From assembly GCF_015706575.1 (NCBI RefSeq), contig NW_024037059.1:31072129-31136128 (forward strand): a stretch of 64,000 bases of DNA, given 5' to 3'. The stretch's first letter is position 1; the number at the start of each line of letters is the position of its first letter. Source of the stretch: Patiria miniata (Eukaryota > Echinodermata > Asteroidea > Valvatida > Asterinidae). The notes beneath the pieces were generated by a model. It had not been told where the DNA came from, did no database searches, and worked only from the letters and a program-made list of their open reading frames with translations. Shown here piece by piece: positions 46,001 to 58,000 of this stretch. The position numbers and the translations under genes were made by a program.

Positions 46001-49000
46001 GCCCAATACAGGTTCACAAATACCGAAACCAAACAGTACAACGATTGTGTGCAAATGGTGATTCCTACATCACAACTTGTTATCTCGCTATTAATTCAAA
46101 GAAAAATTTGTTTCTGAGGTAAGCATGGCTTTAACCGTGCTTACGGTCCCTGTGAAATAGACATAAGTTCTGCTAACAGAAAATTGGTCCCAGGTGTTGA
46201 TAGCCCAAAGCAACAGGGTCTCACAGACATTTACACCTGCTGCACTATTTTGCATCTAGCAGTACAAAAAAATAAAGTCTGTCACGAGCCAATGTGGCCC
46301 ATCAGGCCGGCGTTTAGCTCCGGTTTCAGTAGCATGAAACGACTGAGAATATTTCTATTCCCCCTGGATGGGATGCTAGTCCATCGCAGGTTACTCCCCA
46401 GCTAATGCCGGTACCCATTTATACTCCTGGGTGGAGAGAGGCAAGTGGGGGTGAAGTGGCTTGCCCAAGAACACAACATATGACCAGCAGCTGGATGCAA
46501 ACCCCTGACCCTCTGATCATAAGTCACGAACCCTAACCACTAGGCCACACTCCCCACTTGCATCTGGCAGGGTTAGGGTTAAAATGACAACCTAAGCAGC
46601 TCAGGTTCCAGTGATAGTCAGTATCATACCTTTCCTCCATCACCAAGCTCTATGCCAGTGAGACCGGACATGGTATCGCTCCCCACGCCTCTGGTTCCAG
46701 AACTCTTCCTGGTGCGGCCAGAGGCAATAGTATCAGAGTCATTCCTGAAAAATAACCAAAGAAAACAATCACTTAAGGGCATTTTGTAAATGTCAAAAAT
46801 GAAGTTATCGGTCAGAGTTCTCCTCAGGTTCCAAGTGGTGCTTATATAGCACTTTTTACCAAAGGTTTCAAACTGCGCTTTACAATTATTACCCCTGTTC
46901 ATCAGGCCACGAGATCAGTTTTTGCAGCAGTTTGAGATCAGTGCCTTCTGGTCTCTACCCTCACAGGTACCCATTTATACTCCTGGGTGGAGAGAGGCAA
47001 TTGTAGTAAAGTGTCTTGCCAAAGAATACAAGCACCATGTTCCAGTCAGGGTTCGGACCCACGTACCACGGCATGTGAGTCGAACGCCATAACCATTGGA
47101 CCACAGCGCTCCACAGTAGACTCACGCCAGTTCCAAAAGAAATGTTCACAAATTTGAACAGTCTGTTTTGGGTCTATTTGCCGAGGAAGAACTAGCGCAC
47201 ATGCATTGCACTATAAATGTAAGATACTAAATATTGTTAGAACTATAAAAAAAGATTCATGCTTATTGGGGCCGGGGTTCCAATTTGGCCAATAGCCCTC
47301 CCCCTCCCCTTTCGCCTCTATGCCCTGGTTCAAATCCCACCAAGGCCCACATGTGGATTGGGTTTTCAGTCCCAATCTGGGTCTGTGGGTTTCCCCCAAA
47401 TATTTATCTGGGGTTTCTAAAACTTCTAAAACTGTAACTTCTTATCATGTTCGTCTCTCTACAGGTTTCTTCAAGCTTGCAAGCTACAGCACCTGGGGGG
47501 CTTTTGAGAATTCTTTGGTTTCAAAACCATATAAAAAAATATTCAGGGGTGTGAGTGGAGTCCAAAAAAAATAGCTGAAAATAGCTGAACCTGTAAATAA
47601 CCGAACCTGCGAGCGCGAAGCCCTTACGGCGTGTGGTTCGGGGCCCGCCCAAGGGCCCCGAAATTTTTTTGAAATGTAGATGCTCTGTGGTGCATTTTAA
47701 AGCCCCCTGGCAAAAAAAAAAAAAAAGTGGCATGCCTGGGCCAACTATTGGTCGAAAATGTTTTGCAATTTATGCATGTTTTTAAGTTAACTTTTCCTTC
47801 ATATTGGCTTGAAACTGCCTAAATGGCCAACTTGTATATGAAAACTGGGAAATTCAACCGCCGTTTTCCATATTTTAACTCCTTACTGCAGATGATTGAT
47901 ACACATCGTCATCGCGTGTCCCGGCTTCTGATCGAGTCGCCTAATTTCTGCCCATTAAGTTAACCATGTGTTCCATCCAAATCCATTTCCACGGATTCGT
48001 AACCTGAGGATCGGTCTTGTCAATGTCCGAATCAAACTCCGAACCTCTTGGGATAATAACACATTTGTGTTGCACTGACATCTTGCGGAATTAATGTCAA
48101 AATACGTTCGAAACATTTGAAACGACACACTAACGTACGTATCAGCATGCAGCGGAATACGCAGCATCTAGCAGGATGCGTGCATGCAATGAAATGCACA
48201 CATGAACTTTGCCCCGCATGATGCCCTCTACCGGTATACCGGCGCGGCACGTCGGCGACAATTTACTAGTCTTATTTCAAGGCTTTATATTTGCAACAAG
48301 ACGATGTTTACAGCAAGTTATTGTGGAGATCATCGCGTGTCAACACATGCATAGACACAGGAACGGCCGCAAAGAGTCCCAACGCGCTTCATGGCGCATG
48401 TGTGAATATTCATATTTATCTGCAGCCAATCACAGCGCCATGACTGTTGGTTCCCCGGATGCTGTTTACACGTTGTGTACACACGCGGCTTCGAGCTGAA
48501 AATGCATGCACATGGCATCGTATAGTACACACGTACGTACGTAAATGTACATGTACATGTACATTGAATACTCGCTTGCACGCACCCCATCTCAGAGCTA
48601 CGTGTATGTTGTAGAGAGCGGATCGCGTGCGTTCGGCGGCGGCGGAAAATAAAATAAACGGAAATAAAATCAAAGCTTACGCGCGGGGGAAAAAGCGGGG
48701 GGAAATCTGGACCATCGGAAGAAAAAAAGCGGAAAACAAAATGTGGCACGCTGAACAAAAAAGCGGAAATCCGCTAAGTAGCGGAGATTTCACACCCCTG
48801 AATATTACTAACAATAATTGAGTAGTGGGTTAGGCGGCCATTCAGGCATAAACTAACTTCCGCTAGGGCTGTCTACTTTCGAATAATTTAGTAGAATACT
48901 CGAAACTGCGTTTGACCAAATTAGCTGCGTGCTGCGCCAGTAAAAAGTTGTACACAGAGTGTGCCAGTTAAATTTGCGTGCAGCAAGCTATTCGAATATT

Positions 49001-52000
49001 CAGTTGATGATCGAATATTCGAGTATTCGATACATGTATATATATTCCGGACAGCCCTACCTTCCACTACACTGAGTATCCAATGAGTGGGATTACGTCG
49101 TAGTGTGACACGAAAAAGGACGTAAGCAGCCTAGGCACGCAAAAAGCACTTTTGGAGATAATCTAGTTGATTTTTATGCTGAAGACCTTTTACCAGGAAC
49201 TTCCCAAGCCTTAAACGTACGCTTAAGCGGCATGTAAAATCCATAGGACCTTTTGCCTGGAACAAAATTGGCTTTGTGTACCCACTTGAGTGGGACGTTA
49301 GCACTCTTGGGACATTTTTTGTTCCATTAGAATTACACGCTTACGACCTTTTGCCGGACACAAATAATGAAAAAAAACCTTCTGTCTATTGTTTACTGTT
49401 AATTACGTCACAATGACGTAGCCCCTTGAGACAATATGCTTAGCTGCCAACATTTCAAAATCCCAATTAGTAATCAACCCGCGCGGTCATTTTCAACTTC
49501 TCGTTTTATCAAAAGCTTTACCAACATCGAGTACAGGTACATGGTTTACATGTACACATACATGTGCATACCCTTCTTGTTGTGAATAATAATGTACTGT
49601 AGGCCAAAAGATAATTAAAAAAATAAAAAATAAAAAAAAAAATAAAAAAAATGTTTTAAATTAATTTTGTTTTAATGTCTGTATTTGTTTGATGAAGTCA
49701 AATAAATAATAACATCAATAACATGTGCGCATATTTTTTTGGAGATGCATGCTATCGATGTTGAGTTTCGAGTTCGTATCATGGTTTTACACACAATGAT
49801 CTATGGCCACCGTATGCAATAGAAATATCCCGCCAACATACCTTGCAAACGCATGCTGATTTATCTTTTCTGTCCGTTGTGACAAACTCAAACTCTATTA
49901 CCAATTATTCCAACCATACTCTTATTAAATTCCATGATTAAATTCTCGAACTGATGGGTCTCATCCCGGCAATAAGTGACCAAATGTGCTCACGATCGTC
50001 ACTGAAAAGTACTCACATACAGTACACACAACCACACATCCATGAGATGCACACAAATGACACACCATTGAAAAACAGTTTTAGTCTGGTCCTCAAGTAC
50101 TCCACTGCGCACACTGCATTGATGTCTATCAGGTGCTTGACTGCATTCTTATTAGACTTGTCACCAGTCCATCCATTATCGCGACATTTCGCCAGAAGTT
50201 TTCGGTCAAAAACGATACTTTCCTTCTTTCTTTTTTTCGTTAGGTAGAAAATTGGAAATTCGTAATGTTTTGGTGGCAAATCGTATTTTCGTAATTTAAC
50301 AAACAATTCGTAATAATTACGAAAAAATCGTACTAGTTGGCAGCTATGAATATGTATATCAAATGAAAGATATCTCCAAGCTCTATCGATTACCCGAAAA
50401 ATCTGCTTTTGACCCATGTTTCGCCCTTATGACCTTCTTCCTGGCACCCGACGCCATATTACCTGAGTAATCCATGTTGACTGCGTCGGCTGTACGGCAA
50501 GACTGAGTACAGGGAGAATGGAACCTTCCGTGCAGACACCAAGAGAACTCTATAGGAGATGAAAACATACAGATTGATAAGAGGTCAAAACTCAATTCAA
50601 TGTACCATCTTTGATAGTGGGACAGGTACAAAGCGCACACCCGGGTATAATGAACATGATTATCAATTATGCAGGGTGATTAAAAAAAAACGAAACCCAA
50701 ATGTCGGGACTATTGTTTTAGTGATGTTCTGCATGTAGCACTTTCAAAATCTAGGATAAGAAAGCCCAATTCATAAGCTTTCTTTTAGTACAAGAATCAT
50801 TCAAATCACTCATGTACTTTTCAAGTTACGGAATTTTAAACACAACCACCATTTTAAAGTTCTGTCCACAAATCACACAAAAAACTGTGCGTTCTTTCAA
50901 CAAAACGAAAACAATTCACACATATCCCTATGTGATTTGTTTTCGTTTTGCTGAAAGAACACTTACCTTTTTGTTATCCGTGGACAGAACTTTAAAACAG
51001 TGTTTGTGTTGAGAATTGTGTAACTTGAAAATTACATGAGTGATTTGAATGATTCTTGTACTAAAAGAAAGCTTATGAATTGGGCTTTCATATCCTAGAT
51101 TTTGAAAGTGTAACATGCAGAACTTCACTAAAACAATGGTCCCAACATTTGGGTTTCATTATTTTGGACTCGCCCTGTATTGGCCTACTTCACTTTACCA
51201 TCTTTGTTAATGACCCTTGTTGAAATCAACACGAGTCCAACATGAATGGATCCAGATCGGCTTGAACACACGTCAGCAAGACATACTAAGTATGTCCCAA
51301 AAAAAGTCCGTCTGACTATTTTTGAAATAACTACAAAACCATGAAGTCATTTTGAAATTTGTTAATTTTGCAGATACTCCTTATCCTTGGCCTCAACCCC
51401 TATGAGTTTCATTTAGTTTTCCTAACGCCTCACTGCACAATGGTCAATTGATCACAACAACATTTTTGGACACTTTTCAATTTCAGTGCTGTGTTATGTA
51501 AGCTGTGTAAAATCCTGCATGTTGAGAAAAGAAGGCTGATGTGGTTTGGGATTGGAATCATTTGCCCTTGAGCATTCAACTGAGGTCTTGCCATGATGAC
51601 TGATAGCCAGGCAAATGATTCCAATCCCAACCGCAGCCCTTTTCACAACATGAAGGACTTTACACAGCTTTACATAACAGCACTGAAATTGATCAAGGCA
51701 AGGAACTTGGTCACAGTGTCAAAAAATGTTGTGATCAATTGACAATTGTGTAGTGATACGTGAATGAAATTAAATGAAACTCATAGGGGTTGAGGCCAAG
51801 GCTTAGGAGTATCTGCACAATCAAAAATTTCAAAATTGACTGCATGGTTTTGTAGTTATTTCAAAAATAGTCAGACGGACACTTTTTTAGGGACATACTG
51901 CATATTCACTTAAGCTGGTCGGCACACAAGTCAGCCATATTTTTCTATTCTCTTCATGGGTAGAGCTTCTAAACCCTGGCCCCTGGCTGAATGTTACCTA

Positions 52001-55000
52001 TTGAGGGCGCCAGATCCACATTGGATTCTTGCCAGGGTGAAAGGGATTGCCAAAGTTTAGGGATTTCACCCAGATCCAGGGAGAAATTTGGTGTGCGAAA
52101 GAGTCTTATTATAATTTAAGCCACATTAAGATCAACAGATTTTCACCAAGCATGCCAAGGCATATAATAAACACGATGTACTTAAGTCATTGGGGTACTG
52201 ATCACTGCAACTACATTTTTTTTCATGCAAAAAAAAAGAAAAGAAAAGGAAGAGTTGTTCACACTTTATATGTAAAGTTTAAGTAGAACCAGAAGTCCTG
52301 TCCCAAACTTAATAGGCCTACCCCCTATTGTTTTGCATGCATGTAGCTGAATGTTAAACCTGATGTGCTGACAACGCTGTGCATATGTACATTCAGTGCA
52401 GTTGTATACAATTTGTACTTCTGATGTGGCTTATTTATTAGATCTCCACAATGCAAAATTGCACTGAGATGGTACAAACAAGTTGAAACACCCCCCCCAA
52501 AAAAAAAGAAGCCAAAAATACATACAACGTACATACAATAACAATCTAACACCAAACACACAAAACATGGAATAGCGAAAGTCAACGTACAGTGCATGTG
52601 CCGTAAATTATAATATACAGTCCTTGTTTAAAAACCCTCCTGTGCAAACATACATGCGAAGTTGTCCTTGCAGTCAAAATCAATCAAGTGACTGTTAAGA
52701 GCTCCTAACAGTTAAGAGCTCCTAGCAGGATTGACTGGCTGTGACTGTTTATGTAACTTGATATAGCTATGCTTTGACTGTAGGTGATTAATAAGCCAGC
52801 TGTGCCTACCACTTGCCTGTTTTTGTCTGTTGACTCATTCTGACTAGTCACAGTGCTTGCTTGAATTTTGAAATACGACCTGACTGTTGGTGACTAGCTT
52901 TTGTAAAAGGCATGGTAGGGGTTTAAAGATAGTAACAGCACTAAACTCCCTGTGAAATTATTCTTTCTGGCATGTTGTCATTTTGAAGAAAACAATAAAA
53001 GAAGGTCATTTCCAAAGATGCTTGGACACATCTTTTAAATTATCTGTTAGGCCACACAAAAAAAGTCTCCGGTTTCTGGTATGGAGCTTACCCCAAAAGT
53101 GGTGCGGCGACGCAGCTTTTTTTTCTTCAAATGTCGGCTGATGACTGCAAATGGTGCCCAACTAAATTTAGTGCAAAATATATGGGAGTCCAGAGAGGCC
53201 ACATAAAGCTTATACTCGATCGTAACCTCATCTAAAAACACGTTAAAATTGTGCAGCAGCAGGATTCCAGTCAAACTAGGAGTTTGGCAGTTTTGAGACA
53301 TCATCTTACATTGAAAAAAAAAACTTTTTCATTTTGCCGACGCACATGGCTACGGCGACGCGCGCGCATACCAGAAACTGGAGACTTTTTTTTTTGGCCC
53401 TAGAAGTTGGTTTGTAATTCGGCGAATCTGCGAATCAGTGTGTGCAAGCGTTGACACGACCACATGCATGCGGTTGCTATCATTCGTCGGTTCAGTGCAT
53501 GACATCGCGTAGGTCTGCAATCGGCTGTTTGAGAACGTGTCCCAGACGCTGATTTCGGGTGCAATTCAAAACATGACTCGGCAGCTTTTGAATTGAAATC
53601 CAGATCCTAGAATATTGTTTTCTCGGAACATACAGCATTCAATTCATTGAGATGAAGTTTCATCAGGTTAGTTGTTAAGCACACTTCTTTAGATTTTGAC
53701 CACTTTTGTTGCTTCAAACAAAAATAATGCACAAAGTACCAATGATGTACGGTACCCTACCTTTGAAGCTAACTTAAAAATCCACCAAAACCTGGTAGAT
53801 TATGAAAGATCTAGAAGGGTACAAGGGCGGATCCAGAACACAATTTTTTGGGGGCAAACAACAATTTTGGTCCCCCAAAAAGTGGGTCCAAAAAATTACA
53901 GCGAGGGATTCGGGGCGTTTGGGTCCCCAAATAGGCCCTATTTTTTGGATTGTAAATGCTCTGTGGTGCGATCTGAGGCAATTTCTGACCATTTTTGTTG
54001 TTGAGGAAACGATGGTGGTGTGAGCAGTGCCAGCCTTTACTGTGACGTCACTTCAAAAAAAAAAACAATTGTAGGTTTTTTTTGGGGGGGGCGGGGAGCC
54101 ATGGCCCCCATGCCCCCCCCCCTGGATCCGCCCTTGAAAGGGTAAGAGTTAATGTGCATTGCTAGCATCACAAGTAAGTGGTTGATTTAGCTTGAAGTGG
54201 ATCATGTCTTGTTTCGAACTTCTTTTGGCACACTTGCTATGGATTTTGTTAGTTATACTGTTAAATTTTATTGAAACAAATTTCTAACAGAAGTGATGTA
54301 CATATATATTATCATGTCTTAAACATTTATTTCATTGGTTTTAAACCATGTTGGACTTCAGGCAAGACTACGTTATGAAGTTACATGGACTCCAGGCACA
54401 AGTACAGTGGAACTCTTGCACTCACACGTTTTCAAATACGGTACACATTTCGCACGCGCTTTAACCAATGTGTGAAAACAGTGCATCCTGCAGATGGACT
54501 GATGGAGGTCTGATCAGAAAGGGCTACATGAACCATTCATGCAAGGTTAGGTGCTCACAAATAACATCAGGTCAACTGCATATACACCCAGGCTGCCAGG
54601 CACCAAAAGACACCAAGATCTGAACGATACTCAAGTATACAGGCTGAACAATGCAAGGAGTAGGCTAAACATGCAACAGTGCATGGTATGGAAGTCATAT
54701 GTATTGACCGATACAAACAAATTGGATGCGGTGAATAAAATCAAAGCTTCATGCTGGTACAGACAAATCACAAACAAGGGCGGATCCAGAACACAATTTT
54801 TTTGGGGGGACCAAAAAAAATTGGTCCCCCAAAAAGTGGGTCCGAAAAATTACAGCGTGGGGTTCGGGGCCCGCTCAAGGGGCCCACATTTTTTTTGGAT
54901 TCTAGAAGCTCTGTGGTGCGATCTGAGGCTATTTCTGACCACTTTAACCAATTTGTTTTGAGGAAAACATGGTGGTGTGAGCAAAAACAACAATTGGTAT

Positions 55001-58000
55001 ATTTTTTTGGGGGGGGGGCATGGCCCCCGTTTCCCCCCCCCCATATCCACCTTTGATCACAAACTACATGTAGGACATTTCAGACTATAACAAACCACAT
55101 GAGGTCAGTGTGCAGATGACTTTCGAAATAAAAAAAATCAGATACATGTTTGCTCTTTTTATGAACAATGCACTTGAATTCATTTAGGCATTTGTACACT
55201 CTGAATCCAACTAAATCTTATGACAGGAAATGAACGTTACAACCAAAATGTCAAACAAAATCTATGTTGTCCACTGCTGAAGAGCAACTGTTGGGTTCAG
55301 AAAGAATGGCACATTTTGATTGAACACGCTGAATGGGAACAAAGGATTCATGTACACTAAAAGTACTGTGCCATTTGAATTGCATGAATTTATGACAAGG
55401 ACAAGTAGCATTGATGTTTTATACTTTTCCTTAAGCCCGGTTCATACTTCACGCGAAAAAGCAAGCGCAAAGAAAAATTCACGTCATCAAAAATGGCGGA
55501 CGCGATTCAACCGTATAAGTCTCGTTCAAATGACGTCATTTCCTACCGACAATCCACGTGCATCGGCATTTTGAGCGTCAACTTGCATAACGCGCATCGG
55601 CTGCGTCGTATTTCGAGCAACAAGCGCGCATGTTTAGAACATTGTCAACACTGCATAATGCGTGCTTGATTGCATAAAATACGCAGTTGCAGTCCTACAG
55701 CGATGGCTGTCATTGAGCAAGCCCTATTGTTATGTCACAAATTTCGCTGCGCTTTTGCTTTCTCTGCAGTATGAACCAGGCTTTACGCTGCACTTTGACC
55801 TCAGAGGTGAACAATCAACAATTTTTCTATCACGAGAAAACTTAAGCCACATTTACTGTGTCAACATGCAGTGCATTCCTTTCATATTCAAAAGGACATT
55901 GTGTGGATTGACTTTTGTAAAAGTGCACGTGTCATGCATGTGCCCTCAATCACACTAATAGCTCTAAGAAAGCGTTCCCTACATGAGCACAGTTCCTGAA
56001 TGCAGCAAAGACAGAAACAGACATAACAGATGCAAAGATGCATGCAAGGTCGCTCTACAACAATGCAACTATCACTACTGATCACTGACGTCTTGGGCCA
56101 AGTGTGTGGTTGATTGTGATTAAAACAAACAATGACAGTGCAGTGTAATGATCCAAGCTCAGTCAGGTGCAAGAAGTCAGGTGCAAGAAGTCAGGTGCAG
56201 AAGATAAGATGACCAGCTGGAGGAGGGTGTAGCAATACCTGCTTAGTTTGTGCCAATGCTGCGGCAGCGGCTGCGTGGTATGCACCACGCCGGTGCATGT
56301 TGGTCTGTCTTTCAAGGCGCTGACAAGCTGTGCGGCATCCGTGTCGGCACTCAGGATCTGAGAGCTCAACACACCATGATGAGGATGATGGTGATGATGA
56401 TGGTGATGGTGATGGTAGGGCGCTGGCTTGGGAGCAACAGCGCCCTCAACCACAGCGCAATCAATGGCCAGCCCTGGGTGATGAGGGCGGCGTTTAATCT
56501 GCTCAGCTGCGGAGATCTGTGTTTGAGCTCTGGGGGGCAAAACAAACTATGTTGTCTGGTTCTCTTTCAGATTGGATATTTGTCATGATCACAACTGTTC
56601 TTAAAGGGATAGTGCATCCTGGTATATTCCCAATCGGGCTACAAAACGCATTTCAATCAAAATGATGTTAATCGGAAAGAACATTTAAAAGTAGGATATA
56701 AACATCCACACAACTACCCTTTAAAAACTGGGCACTTTTGTACTATTCTTGTGTTATTCTTGCGAGAACAACTTTCAGGGTCCATTTTTGTGACCCTAAA
56801 AAGTCGAGCAGTCTGTGCTGGCTGTGATTCCAGCTGTAAGGGTTTGCCTTTTGCGGACGTGTAAGAAATCACATTTTGTGCATTGGTGATTGGTCACCGC
56901 TGTTCGTGAGCACAGTGCTATACGTGTGTAATACTAGACACACACAATGTGTATCGTACACTGTATGAAAACGATGTACAATCAGGTTTTTTTGTTGGTC
57001 TTTTCTTGGGAACAGTAAGACATTAGGTTGGTTTCCTTTCAACCAGATGTTTGAAATAGGATTTATATTAGTAAACAATCCAAAACGTGACATTTTCAGA
57101 GATTTCAGGACGCAGTGACCCTTTAATGAATCTGTTGATGTTGCTTTCATTTTGTATTGGGGTATTTATTAATAAGCAAGAAAATATCTACCAGGCGTTA
57201 GTTTGTAAAGCTGCGTATCAAACTATAATTATAAAAAGGGACACATTCCCTTTACTATTCTCAATACTGTTCAGAATATTTTCTATGGCATGTATGGGAA
57301 TAGAATCTGAAAATCCATCTCCAGAATTCAGATACTTTGTATAAAAAAAAGCTTTTAGTAGGCTCTATAAAATGCACTAACACAGTTTGTTTCTTGACAA
57401 GATGCTATAGTTCAAAATTCCTCACTATAACAAGCCCACATAAGAAAACAAACAAGAATACTGAAATACGCAAACTGCAAATGTGCAAAAGACAGATGCC
57501 AAAAAATGTATCCATATGCAAAAAGGTGAAATCTATGCAAAAGAGACATCTAGCAGTCCATGCAATTTTTTATAATTTATCTTGTAGTTAAAAGGATCAG
57601 CGGAAACAAGTTGTTTTAAAAAAAAATTGTTTTAATATCACACATGTACGCCTTTGTACGGTATGTTTCAAGTTTGTCAGTGTAAATAAAAATTCATTGG
57701 ACAGGTACATAACATTAACAAAACACATAAATCATAGACTCACTTTTAAACTGAGTATGGTATTTTTTTCCTTTAAGTATACATGTAACCCATACATGTA
57801 GCCTAATCAATCTGAAGGGGAAAAGCCGAGACATCATAGAATACAACCAATGAACCAAGTGCAGTTTCGTGCGCCAGAAAATGACACTTTCCTCAGTACT
57901 CAGTAGGTTGGGCGGCATGCTGTGTGGCCGACCAAACGTATAGCGCAGCAATACCATGAATACCGAGGCCACAGATACTGTTTGTACTGAGCTAACTATC

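Noticed and set aside
50383-50640. Long reading frame over CABLES exon 3
   Set aside because: A different frame inside the splice sites gives the conserved VLLVS-VPFS-YSVLPY text and fits both phases.
56345-56410. Pure ATG/CAT microsatellite
   Set aside because: Mixed CAT and CAC codons within a conserved exon make it a coding poly-His run in CABLES.
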